64,000 nucleotides of DNA from assembly GCA_964036275.1 (NCBI GenBank), contig OZ038434.1, positions 20,511,879 through 20,575,878 on the forward strand, given 5' to 3'. Of this stretch, positions 39,057-52,000 are shown piece by piece (positions within the stretch are counted from its first letter, which is position 1; each line of letters begins with the position of its first letter). The notes under the pieces were generated by a model. That model was not told the origin of the DNA, did not search any database, and worked only from the letters and a program-made list of their open reading frames with translations. The position numbers and the translations under genes are program-made. The stretch comes from Litoditis marina. Lineage: Eukaryota; Nematoda; Chromadorea; Rhabditida; Rhabditidae.

Positions 39057-42000
39057 CAAAATGTTCATCTTATTAGCATAAGTTGAAACAGTCCCGAAAT
39101 AATTGAGTGGCGGTGCTAACCAAAAACACCCCCAAGTTGACGTGAATGGAGTTGCGATTTTCGCCCTACGTGGGATTTAGTGTTCAAACTTGGTATTTTC
39201 TGAACTCCTCTCATGTGTAGAAACTCAAAAATGTTCATCTTATTTGCATAAGTTGAAACAGTCCCGAAATAATTGAGTGGCGGTGCTAACCAAAAACACC
39301 CCCAAATTGACGTGAATGGAGTTGCGATTTTCGCCCTACGTGAGATTTAGTGTTCAAACTTGGTATTTTTGAACTCCTCTCATGTGTAGAAACTCAAAAA
39401 TGTTCATCTTATTTGCATAAGTTGAAACTGTCCCGAAATAATTGAGTGGCGGTGCTAACCAAAAACACCCCCAAATTGACGTGAATGGAGTTGCGATTTT
39501 CGCCCTACGTGAGATTTAGTGTTCAAACTTGGTATTTTTGAACTCCCCTCATGTGTGGAAACTCAAAAATGTTTATCTTATTTGCATAAGTTGAAACAGT
39601 CCCGAAATAATTGAGTGGCCGTGCTAACCAAAAACACCCCCTAGTTGACGTGAATGGAGTTGCGATTTTCCCCCTACGTGGGATTTAGTGTTCAAACTTG
39701 GTATTTTTGAACTCCTCTCATGTGGAGAAACTCAAAAATGTTCATCTTATTTGCATAAGTTGAAACAGTCCCGAAATAATTGAGTGGCGGTGGTAACCAA
39801 AAACACCCCCAAATTGACGTGAATGGAGTTGCGATTTTTGCCCTACGTGAGATTTAGTGTTCAAACTTGGTATTTTTGAACTCCCCTCATGTGTAGAAAC
39901 TCAAAAATGTTTATCTTATTAGCATAAGTTGAAACAGTCCCGAAATAATTGAGTGGCGGTGCTAACCAAAAACACCCCCAAGTTGACGTGAATGGAGTTG
40001 CGATTTTCGCCCTACGTGAGATTTAGTGTTCAAACTTGGTATTTTTGAACTCCTTTCATGTGTAGAAACTTCAAAATGTTCATCTTATTAGCATAAGTTG
40101 AAACAGTCCCGAAATAATTGAGTGGCGGTGCTAACCAAAAACACCCCCAAGTTGACGTGAATGGAGTTGCGATTTTCGCCCTACGTGAGATTTATTGTTC
40201 AAACTTGGTATTTTTGAACTCCTCTCATGTGTAGAAACTCAAAAATGTTCATCTTATTTGCATAAGTTGAAACAGTCCCGAAATAATTGAGTGGCGGTGC
40301 TAACCAAAAACACCCCCAAATTGACGTGAATGGAGTTGCGATTTTCGCCCTACGTGAGATTTAGTGTTCAAACTTGGTATTTTTGAACTCCCCTCATGTG
40401 TGGAAACTCAAAAATGTTTATCTTATTTGCATAAGTTGAAACAGTCCCGAAATAATTGAGTGGCCGTGCTAACCAAAAACACCCCCTAGTTGACGTGAAT
40501 GGAGTTGCGATTTCCCCCCTACGTGGGATTTAGTGTTCAAACTTGGTATTTTTGAACTCCTCTCATGTGTAGAAACTCAAAAATGTTCATCTTATTTGCA
40601 TAAGTTGAAACAGTCCCGAAATAATTGAGTGGCGGTGCTAACCAAAAACACCCCCAAATTGACGTGAATGGAGTTGCGATTTTCGCCCTACGTGAGATTT
40701 AGTGTTCAAACTTGGTATTTTTGAACTCCTCTCATGTGTAGAAACTCAAAAATGTTTATCTTATTAGCATAAGTTGAAACAGTCCCGAAATAATTGAGTG
40801 GCGGTGCTAACCAAAAACACCCCCAAGTTGACGTGAATGGAGTTGCGATTTTCGCCCTACGTGAGATTTAGTGTTCAAACTTGGTATTTTTGAACTCCTT
40901 TCATGTGTAGAAACTTCAAAATGTTCATCTTATTAGCATAAGTTGAAACAGTCCCGAAATAATTGAGTGGCGGTGCTAACCAAAAACACCCCCAAGTTGA
41001 CGTGAATGGAGTTGCGATTTTCGCCCTACGTGGGATTTAGTGTTCAAACTTGGTATTTTCTGAACTCCTCTCATGTGTAGAAACTCAAAAATGTTCATCT
41101 TATTTGCATAAGTTGAAACAGTCCCGAAATAATTGAGTGGCGGTGCTAACCAAAAACACCCCCAAATTGACGTGAATGGAGTTGCGATTTTCGCCCTACG
41201 TGAGATTTAGTGTTCAAACTTGGTATTTTTGAACTCCTCTCATGTGTAGAAACTCAAAAATGTTCATCTTATTTGCATAAGTTGAAACAGTCCCGAAATA
41301 ATTGAGTGGCGGTGCTAACCAAAAACACCCCCAAATTGACGTGAATGGAGTTGCGATTTTCGCCCTACGTGAGATTTAGTGTTCAAACTTGGTATTTTTG
41401 AACTCCTCTCATGTGTAGAAACTCAAAAATGTTTATCTTATTAGCATAAGTTGAAACAGTCCCGAAATAATTGAGTGGCGGTGCTAACCAAAAACACCCC
41501 CAAGTTGACGTGAATGGAGTTGCGATTTTCGCCCTACGTGAGATTTAGTGTTCAAACTTGGTATTTTTGAACTCCTTTCATGTGTAGAAACTTCAAAATG
41601 TTCATCTTATTAGCATAAGTTGAAACAGTCCCGAAATAATTGAGTGGCGGTGCTAACCAAAAACACCCCCAAGTTGACGTGAATGGAGTTGCGATTTTCG
41701 CCCTACGTGAGATTTATTGTTCAAACTTGGTATTTTTGAACTCCTCTCATGTGTAGAAACTCAAAAATGTTCATCTTATTTGCATAAGTTGAAACAGTCC
41801 CGAAATAATTGAGTGGCGGTGCTAACCAAAAACACCCCCAAATTGACGTGAATGGAGTTGCGATTTTCGCCCTACGTGAGATTTAGTGTTCAAACTTGGT
41901 ATTTTTGAACTCCCCTCATGTGTGGAAACTCAAAAATGTTTATCTTATTTGCATAAGTTGAAACAGTCCCGAAATAATTGAGTGGCCGTGCTAACCAAAA

Positions 42001-43200
42001 ACACCCCCTAGTTGACGTGAATGGAGTTGCGATTTCCCCCCTACGTGGGATTTAGTGTTCAAACTTGGTATTTTTGAACTCCTCTCATGTGTAGAAACTC
42101 AAAAATGTTCATCTTATTTGCATAAGTTGAAACAGTCCCGAAATAATTGAGTGGCGGTGCTAACCAAAAACACCCCCAAATTGACGTGAATGGAGTTGCG
42201 ATTTTCGCCCTACGTGAGATTTAGTGTTCAAACTTGGTATTTTTGAACTCCTCTCATGTGTAGAAACTCAAAAATGTTTATCTTATTAGCATAAGTTGAA
42301 ACAGTCCCGAAATAATTGAGTGGCGGTGCTAACCAAAAACACCCCCAAGTTGACGTGAATGGAGTTGCGATTTTCGCCCTACGTGAGATTTAGTGTTCAA
42401 ACTTGGTATTTTTGAACTCCTTTCATGTGTAGAAACTTCAAAATGTTCATCTTATTAGCATAAGTTGAAACAGTCCCGAAATAATTGAGTGGCGGTGCTA
42501 ACCAAAAACACCCCCAAGTTGACGTGAATGGAGTTGCGATTTTCGCCCTACGTGGGATTTAGTGTTCAAACTTGGTATTTTCTGAACTCCTCTCATGTGT
42601 AGAAACTCAAAAATGTTCATCTTATTTGCATAAGTTGAAACAGTCCCGAAATAATTGAGTGGCGGTGCTAACCAAAAACACCCCCAAATTGACGTGAATG
42701 GAGTTGCGATTTTCGCCCTACGTGAGATTTAGTGTTCAAACTTGGTATTTTTGAACTCCTCTCATGTGTAGAAACTCAAAAATGTTCATCTTATTTGCAT
42801 AAGTTGAAACTGTCCCGAAATAATTGAGTGGCGGTGCTAACCAAAAACACCCCCAAATTGACGTGAATGGAGTTGCGATTTTCGCCCTACGTGAGATTTA
42901 GTGTTCAAACTTGGTATTTTTGAACTCCCCTCATGTGTGGAAACTCAAAAATGTTTATCTTATTTGCATAAGTTGAAACAGTCCCGAAATAATTGAGTGG
43001 CCGTGCTAACCAAAAACACCCCCTAGTTGACGTGAATGGAGTTGCGATTTTCCCCCTACGTGGGATTTAGTGTTCAAACTTGGTATTTTTGAACTCCTCT
43101 CATGTGTAGAAACTCAAAAATGTTCATCTTATTTGCATAAGTTGAAACAGTCCCGAAATAATTGAGTGGCGGTGCTAACCAAAAACACCCCCAAATTGAC
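39057..43200 (+). repeat. Satellite with 9-monomer HOR (1,522 bp)
   Basis: TTTATTGTTC starts at 40191 and 41713, and TTTCCCCCCT at 40511 and 42033; both are 1,522 bp apart, nine monomers plus one base. Both variants are confined to this stretch in the window, so the duplication is local and recent. The flanking monomers are of the CCCCCTAG and TGTGGAAACTC type also found at 33-39 kb. Confidence 0.85.
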
Positions 43201-46200
43201 GTGAATGGAGTTGCGATTTTCGCCCTACGTGAGATTTAGTGTTCAAACTTGGTGTTTTTGAACTCCCCTCATGTGTAGAAACTCAAAAATGTTCGTCTTA
43301 TTAGCATAAGTTGAAACAGTCCCGAAATAATTGAGTGGCGGTGCTAACCAAAAACACCTCCAAGTTGACGTGAATGGAGTTGCGATTTTCGCCCTACGTG
43401 AGATTTAGTGTTCAAACTTGGTATTTTTGAACTCCTCTCATGTGTAGAAACTTAAAAATGTTCATCTTATTTGCATAAGTTGAAACAGTCCCGAAATAAT
43501 TGAGTGGCCGTGCTAACCAAAAACACCCCCAAGTTGACGTGAATGGAGTTGCGATTTTCGCCCTACGTGAGATTTAGTGTTCAAACTTGGTATTTTTGAA
43601 CTCCTCTCATGTGTAGAAACTTGAAAATGTTCATCTTATTAGCATAAGTTGAAACAGTCCCGAAATAATTGAGTGGCGGTGCTAACCAAAAACACCCCCA
43701 AGTTGACGTGAATGGAGTTGCAATTTTCGCCCTACGTGGGATTTAGTGTTCAAACTTGGTATTTTCTGAACTCCTCTCATGTGTAGAAACTCAAAAATGT
43801 TCATCTTATTTGCATAAGTTGAAACAGTCCCGAAATAATTGAGTGGCGGTGCTAACCAAAAACACCCCCAAATTGACGTGAATGGAGTTGCGATTTTCGC
43901 CCTACGTGGGATTTAGTGTTCAAACTTGGTATTTTTGAACTCCTCTCATGTGTAGAAACTTAAAAATGTTCATCTTATTAGCATAAGTTGAAACAGTCCC
44001 GAAATAATTGAGTGGCGGTGCTAACCAAAAACACCCCCAAGTTGACGTGAATGGAGTTGCGATTTTCGCCCTACGTGGGGTTAAGTGTTCAAACTTGGTA
44101 TTTTCTGAACTCCTCTCATGTGTAGAAACTCAAAATGTTCATCTTATTTGAATAAGTTGAAACAGTCCCGAAATAATTGAGTGGCGGTGCTAACCAAAAA
44201 CACCCCCAAGTTGACGTGAATGGAGTTGCGATTTTCGCCCTACGTGGGGTTAAGTGTTCAAACTTGGTATTTTCTGAACTCCTCTCATGTGTAGAAACTT
44301 AAAAATGTTCATCTTATTAGCATAAGTTGAAACAGTCCCGAAATAATTGAGTGGCGGTGCTAACCAAAAACACCCCCAAGTTGACGTGAATGGAGTTGCG
44401 ATTTTCGCCCTACGTGGGATTTAGTGTTCAAACTTGGTATTTTCTGAACTCCTCTCATGTGTAGAAACTCAAAAATGTTCATCTTATTTGCATAAGTTGA
44501 AACAGTCCCGAAATAATTGAGTGGCGGTGCTAACCAAAAACACCCCCAAATTGACGTGAATGGAGTTGCGATTTTCGCCCTACGTGAGATTTAGTGTTCA
44601 AACTTGGTATTTTTGAACTCCTCTCATGTGTAGAAACTCAAAAATGTTCATCTTATTTGCATAAGTTGAAACTGTCCCGAAATAATTGAGTGGCGGTGCT
44701 AACCAAAAACACCCCCAAATTGACGTGAATGGAGTTGCGATTTTCGCCCTACGTGAGATTTAGTGTTCAAACTTGGTATTTTTGAACTCCCCTCATGTGT
44801 GGAAACTCAAAAATGTTTATCTTATTTGCATAAGTTGAAACAGTCCCGAAATAATTGAGTGGCCGTGCTAACCAAAAACACCCCCTAGTTGACGTGAATG
44901 GAGTTGCGATTTTCCCCCTACGTGGGATTTAGTGTTCAAACTTGGTATTTTTGAACTCCTCTCATGTGTAGAAACTCAAAAATGTTCATCTTATTTGCAT
45001 AAGTTGAAACAGTCCCGAAATAATTGAGTGGCGGTGCTAACCAAAAACACCCCCAAATTGACGTGAATGGAGTTGCGATTTTCGCCCTACGTGAGATTTA
45101 GTGTTCAAACTTGGTGTTTTTGAACTCCCCTCATGTGTAGAAACTCAAAAATGTTCGTCTTATTAGCATAAGTTGAAACAGTCCCGAAATAATTGAGTGG
45201 CGGTGCTAACCAAAAACACCTCCAAGTTGACGTGAATGGAGTTGCGATTTTCGCCCTACGTGAGATTTAGTGTTCAAACTTGGTATTTTTGAACTCCTCT
45301 CATGTGTAGAAACTTAAAAATGTTCATCTTATTTGCATAAGTTGAAACAGTCCCGAAATAATTGAGTGGCCGTGCTAACCAAAAACACCCCCAAGTTGAC
45401 GTGAATGGAGTTGCGATTTTCGCCCTACGTGAGATTTAGTGTTCAAACTTGGTATTTTTGAACTCCTCTCATGTGTAGAAACTTGAAAATGTTCATCTTA
45501 TTAGCATAAGTTGAAACAGTCCCGAAATAATTGAGTGGCGGTGCTAACCAAAAACACCCCCAGTTGACGTGAATGGAGTTGCAATTTTCGCCCTACGTGG
45601 GATTTAGTGTTCAAACTTGGTATTTTCTGAACTCCTCTCATGTGTAGAAACTCAAAAATGTTCATCTTATTTGCATAAGTTGAAACAGTCCCGAAATAAT
45701 TGAGTGGCGGTGCTAACCAAAAACACCCCCAAATTGACGTGAATGGAGTTGCGATTTTCGCCCTACGTGGGATTTAGTGTTCAAACTTGGTATTTTTGAA
45801 CTCCTCTCATGTGTAGAAACTTAAAAATGTTCATCTTATTAGCATAAGTTGAAACAGTCCCGAAATAATTGAGTGGCGGTGCTAACCAAAAACACCCCCA
45901 AGTTGACGTGAATGGAGTTGCGATTTTCGCCCTACGTGGGGTTAAGTGTTCAAACTTGGTATTTTCTGAACTCCTCTCATGTGTAGAAACTCAAAAATGT
46001 TCATCTTATTTGAATAAGTTGAAACAGTCCCGAAATAATTGAGTGGCGGTGCTAACCAAAAACACCCCCAAGTTGACGTGAATGGAGTTGCGATTTTCGC
46101 CCTACGTGGGGTTAAGTGTTCAAACTTGGTATTTTCTGAACTCCTCTCATGTGTAGAAACTCAAAAATGTTCATCTTATTTGAATAAGTTGAAACAGTCC

Positions 46201-46700
46201 CGAAATAATTGAGTGGCGGTGCTAACCAAAAACACCCCCAAGTTGACGTGAATGGAGTTGCGATTTTCGCCCTACGTGGGATTTAGTGTTCAAACTTGGT
46301 ATTTTATGAACTCCTCTCATGTGGAGAAACTCAAAAATGTTCATCTTATTTGCATAAGTTGAAACAGTCCCGAAATAATTGAGTGGCGGTGCTAACCAAA
46401 AACACCCCCAAATTGACGTGAATGGAGTTGCGATTTTTGCCCTACGTGAGATTTAGTGTTCAAACTTGGTATTTTTGAACTCCCCTCATGTGTAGAAACT
46501 CAAAAATGTTTATCTTATTAGCATAAGTTGAAACAGTCCCGAAATAATTGAGTGGCGGTGCTAACCAAAAACACCCCCAAATTGACGTGAATGGAGTTGC
46601 GATTTTCGCCCTACGTGAGATTTAGTATTCAAACTTGGTATTTTTGAACTCCTCTTATGTGTAGAAACTCAAAAATGTTCATCTTATTTGCATAAGTTGA
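43200..46700 (+). repeat. Satellite with 11-monomer HOR (1,862 bp)
   Basis: CCTCCAAG starts at 43357 and 45219, 1,862 bp apart (11 x 169 + 3; three copies carry the extra base of the TTTTCTGAAC form). The rare TTGCAATTTTC change near 43725 and 45585 follows the same spacing. Copies of the GGGGTTAAG type, with CTTATTTGAATAAG, are abundant here and go on past the block. Confidence 0.85.
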
Positions 46701-48800
46701 AACAGTCCCGAAATAATTGAGTGGCGGTGCTAACCACACCCCCAAATTGACGTGAATGGAGTTGCGATTTTCGCCCTACGTGAGATTTAGTATTCAAACT
46801 TGGTATTTTTGAACTCCTCTTATGTGTAGAAACTCAAAAATGTTCATCTTATTTGCATAAGTTGAAACAGTCCCGAAATAATTGAGTGGCGGTGCTAACC
46901 AAAAACATCCCCAAATTGACGTGAATGGAGTTGCGATTTTCGCCCTACCGTGAGATTTAGTGTTCAAACTTGGTATTTTTGAACTCCCCTCATGTGTAGA
47001 AACTCAAAAATGTTTATCTTATTTGCATAAGTTGAAACAGTCCCGAAATAATTGAGTGGCGGTGCTAACCAAAAACACCCCCAAGTTGACGTGAATGGAG
47101 TTGCGATTTTCGCCCTACGTGGGGTTAAGTGTTCAAACTTGGTATTTTCTGAACTCCTCTCATGTGTAGAAACTCAAAAATGTTCATCTTATTTGAATAA
47201 GTTGAAACAGTCCCGAAATGATTGAGTGGCGGTGCTAACCAAAAACACCCCCAAGTTGACGTGAATGGAGTTGCGATTTTCGCCCTACGTGGGGTTAAGT
47301 GTTCAAACTTGGTATTTTCTGAACTCCTCTCATGTGTAGAAACTCAAAAATGTTCATCTTATTTGAATAAGTTGAAACAGTCCCGAAATAATTGAGTGGC
47401 GGTGCTAACCAAAAACACCCCCAAGTTGACGTGAATGGGAGTTGCGATTTTCGCCCTACGTGGGGATTTAGTGTTCAAACTTGGTATTTTATGAACTCCT
47501 CTCATGTGAGAAACTCAAAATGTTCATCTTATTTGCATAAGTTGAAACAGTCCCGAAATAATTGAGTCAAAAACACCCCAAATTGACCGTGAACTGGAGT
47601 TGCGATTTTTGCCCTACGTGAGATTTAGTGTTCAAACTTGGTATTTTTGAACTCCCCTCATGTGTAGAAACTCAAAAATGTTTATCTTATTAGCATAAGT
47701 TGAAACAGTCCCGAAATAATTGAGTGGCGGTTCTAACCAAAAACACCCCCAAATTGACGTGAATGGAGTTGCGATTTTCGCCCTACGTGAGATTTAGTAT
47801 TCAACTTGGTATTTTTGAACTCCTCTTATGTGTAGAAACTCAAAAATGTTCATCTTATTTGCATAAGTTGAAACAGTCCCGAAATAATTGAGTGGCGGTG
47901 CTAACCAAAAACACCCCCAAATTGACGTGAATGGAGTTGCGATTTTCGCCCTACGTGAGATTTAGTGTTCAAACTTGGTATTTTGAACTCCCCTCATGTG
48001 TAGAAACTCAAAAATGTTTATCTTATTTGCATAAGTTGAAACAGTCCCGAAATAATTGAGTGGCGGTGCTAACCAAAAACACCCCCTAGTTGACGTGAAT
48101 GGAGTTGCGATTTTCCCCCTACGTGGGATTTAGTGTTCAAACTTGGTATTTTTGAACTCCTCTCATGTGTAGAAACTCAAAAATGTTCATCTTATTTGCA
48201 TAAGTTGAAACAGTCCCGAAATAATTGAGTGGCGGTGCCTAACCAAAACACCCCCAAATTGACGTGAATGGAGTTGCGATTTTCGCCTACGTGAGATTTA
48301 GTTTCAAACTTGGTATTTTTGAACTCCTCTCATGTGTAGAAACTTAAAAATGTTCATCTTATTAGCATAAGTTGAAACATCCCGAAATAATTGAGTGGCG
48401 GTGCTAACCAAAAACACCCCCAAGTTGACGTGAATGGAGTTGCGATTTTCGCCCTACGTGGGGTTAAGTGTTCAAACTTGGTATTTTCTGAACTCCTCTC
48501 ATGTGTAGAAACTCAAAATTGTTCATCTTATTTGAATAAGTTGAAACAGTCCCGAAATAATTGAGTGGCGGTGCTAACCAAAAACACCCCAAGTTGACGT
48601 GATGGAGTTGCGATTTTCGCCTACGTGGGATTTAGTGTTCAAACTTGGTATTTTTGAACTCCTCTCATGTGGAGAAACTCAAAATGTTCATCTTATTTGC
48701 ATAAGTTGAAACAGTCCCGAAATAATTGAGTGCGGTGCTAACCAAAAACACCCCCAAATTGACGTGAATGAGTTGCGATTTTTGCCCTACGTGAGATTTA
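46700..48800 (+). repeat. Satellite stretch with many small indels
   Basis: Monomers here carry far more 1- to 12-base insertions and deletions than elsewhere. Examples are a 6-bp loss at 46736 (TAACCACACC), an extra C at about 46948, an extra G at about 47438, loss of 12 bases near 47567, an extra C at about 48239, loss of AG near 48380 and lost bases at about 48602, 48732 and 48768. Substitution variants are the same as in the neighbours. Local consensus error is at least as likely as biology. Confidence 0.8.
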
Positions 48801-51800
48801 GTGTTCAAACTTGGTATTTTTGAACTCCCCTCATGTGTAGAAAATCAAAAATGTTTATCTTATTAGCATAAGTTGAAACAGTCCCGAAATAATTGAGTGG
48901 CGGTGCTAACCAAAAACACCCCCAAATTGACGTGAATGGAGTTGCGATTTTCGCCCTACGTGAGATTTAGTATTCAAACTTGGTATTTTTGAACTCCTCT
49001 TATGTGTAGAAACTCAAAAATGTTCATCTTATTTGCATAAGTTGTAACAGTCCCGAAATAATTGAGTGGCGGTGCTAACCGAAAACACCCCCAAATTGAC
49101 GTGAATGGAGTTGCGATTTTCGCCCTACGTGAGATTTAGTGTTCAAACTTGGTATTTTTGAACTCCCCTCGTGTGTAGAAACTCAAAAATGTTTATCTTA
49201 TTTGCATAAGTTGAAACAGTCCCGAAATAATTGAGTGGCCGTGCTAACCAAAAACACCCCCTAGTTGACGTGAATGGAGTTGCGATTTTCCCCCTACGTG
49301 GGATTTAGTGTTCAAACTTGGTATTTTTGAACTCCTCTCATGTGTAGAAACTCAAAAATGTTCATCTTATTTGCATAAGTTGAAACAGTCCCGAAATAAT
49401 TGAGTGGCGGTGCTAACCAAAAACACCCCCAAATTGACGTGAATGGAGTTGCGATTTTCGCCCTACGTGAGATTTAGTGTTCAAACTTGGTATTTTTGAA
49501 CTCCCCTCATGTGTAGAAACTCAAAAATGTTCGTCTTATTAGCATAAGTTGAAACAGTCCCGAAATAATTGAGTGGCGGTGCTAACCAAAAACACCCCCA
49601 AGTTGACGTGAATGGAGTTGCGATTTTCGCCCTACGTGAGATTTAGTGTTCAAACTTGGTATTTTTGAACTCCTCTCATGTGTAGAAACTTAAAAATGTT
49701 CATCTTATTAGCATAAGTTGAAACAGTCCCGAAATAATTGAGTGGCGGTGCTAACCAAAAACACCCCCAAGTTGACGTGAATGGAGTTGCGATTTTCGCC
49801 CTACGTGGGATTTAGTGTTCAAACTTGGTATTTTCTGAACTCCTCTCATGTGTAGAAACTCAAAAATGTTCATCTTATTTGCATAAGTTGAAACAGTCCC
49901 GAAATAATTGAGTGGCGGTGCTAACCAAAAACACCCCCAAATTGACGTGAATGGAGTTGCGATTTTCGCCCTACGTGGGATTTAGTGTTCAAACTTGGTA
50001 TTTTTGAACTCCTCTCATGTGTAGAAACTTAAAAATGTTCATCTTATTAGCATAAGTTGAAACAGTCCCGAAATAATTGAGTGGCGGTGCTAACCAAAAA
50101 CACCCCCAAGTTGACGTGAATGGAGTTGCGATTTTCGCCCTACGTGGGGTTAAGTGTTCAAACTTGGTATTTTCTGAACTCCTCTCATGTGTAGAAACTC
50201 AAAAATGTTCGTCTTATTAGCATAAGTTGAAACAGTCCCGAAATAATTGAGTGGCGGTGCTAACCAAAAACACCCCCAAGTTGACGTGAATGGAGTTGCG
50301 ATTTTCGCCCTACGTGGGGTTAAGTGTTCAAACTTGGTATTTTCTGAACTCCTCTCATGTGTAGAAACTCAAAAATGTTCATCTTATTAGCATAAGTTGA
50401 AACAGTCCCGAAATAATTGAGTGGCGGTGCTAACCAAAAACACCCCCAAGTTGACGTGAATGGAGTTGCGATTTTCGCCCTACGTGGGATTTAGTGTTCA
50501 AACTTGGTATTTTTGAACTCCTCTCATGTGGAGAAACTCAAAAATGTTCATCTTATTTGCATAAGTTGAAACAGTCCCGAAATAATTGAGTGGCGGTGCT
50601 AACCAAAAACACCCCCAAATTGACGTGAATGGAGTTGCGATTTTTGCCCTACGTGAGATTTAGTGTTCAAACTTGGTATTTTTGAACTCCCCTCATGTGT
50701 AGAAACTCAAAAATGTTTATCTTATTAGCATAAGTTGAAACAGTCCCGAAATAATTGAGTGGCGGTGCTAACCAAAAACACCCCCAAATTGACGTGAATG
50801 GAGTTGCGATTTTCGCCCTACGTGAGATTTAGTATTCAAACTTGGTATTTTTGAACTCCTCTTATGTGTAGAAACTCAAAAATGTTCATCTTATTTGCAT
50901 AAGTTGTAACAGTCCCGAAATAATTGAGTGGCGGTGCTAACCGAAAACACCCCCAAATTGACGTGAATGGAGTTGCGATTTTCGCCCTACGTGAGATTTA
51001 GTGTTCAAACTTGGTATTTTTGAACTCCCCTCGTGTGTAGAAACTCAAAAATGTTTATCTTATTTGCATAAGTTGAAACAGTCCCGAAATAATTGAGTGG
51101 CCGTGCTAACCAAAAACACCCCCAAATTGACGTGAATGGAGTTGCGATTTTCGCCCTACGTGAGATTTAGTGTTCAAACTTGGTATTTTTGAACTCCCCT
51201 CATGTGTAGAAACTCAAAAATGTTCGTCTTATTAGCATAAGTTGAAACAGTCCCGAAATAATTGAGTGGCGGTGCTAACCAAAAACACCCCCAAGTTGAC
51301 GTGAATGGAGTTGCGATTTTCGCCCTACGTGAGATTTAGTGTTCAAACTTGGTATTTTTGAACTCCTCTCATGTGTAGAAACTTAAAAATGTTCATCTTA
51401 TTAGCATAAGTTGAAACAGTCCCGAAATAATTGAGTGGCGGTGCTAACCAAAAACACCCCCAAGTTGACGTGAATGGAGTTGCGATTTTCGCCCTACGTG
51501 GGATTTAGTGTTCAAACTTGGTATTTTCTGAACTCCTCTCATGTGTAGAAACTCAAAAATGTTCATCTTATTTGCATAAGTTGAAACAGTCCCGAAATAA
51601 TTGAGTGGCGGTGCTAACCAAAAACACCCCCAAATTGACGTGAATGGAGTTGCGATTTTCGCCCTACGTGGGATTTAGTGTTCAAACTTGGTATTTTTGA
51701 ACTCCTCTCATGTGTAGAAACTTAAAAATGTTCATCTTATTAGCATAAGTTGAAACAGTCCCGAAATAATTGAGTGGCGGTGCTAACCAAAAACACCCCC

Positions 51801-52000
51801 AAGTTGACGTGAATGGAGTTGCGATTTTCGCCCTACGTGGGGTTAAGTGTTCAAACTTGGTATTTTCTGAACTCCTCTCATGTGTAGAAACTCAAAAATG
51901 TTCATCTTATTTGAATAAGTTGAAACAGTCCCGAAATAATTGAGTGGCGGTGCTAACCAAAAACACCCCCAAGTTGACGTGAATGGAGTTGCGATTTTCG
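48800..52000 (+). repeat. Satellite with 11-monomer HOR (1,862 bp), second copy shortened
   Basis: GTTGTAACAG starts at 49041 and 50903, and the CCCCTCGTG form near 49165 and 51028, both about 1,862 bp apart. TCGTCT starts at 49531 and 51224, only 1,693 bp apart. The second copy has therefore lost one monomer in between, the one carrying CCCCCTAG and GTGGG in copy 1. The TCGTCT variant also occurs at 50208 and links this block to 33.5, 37.9, 43.3, 45.1, 53.4 and 61.6 kb. Confidence 0.83.
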
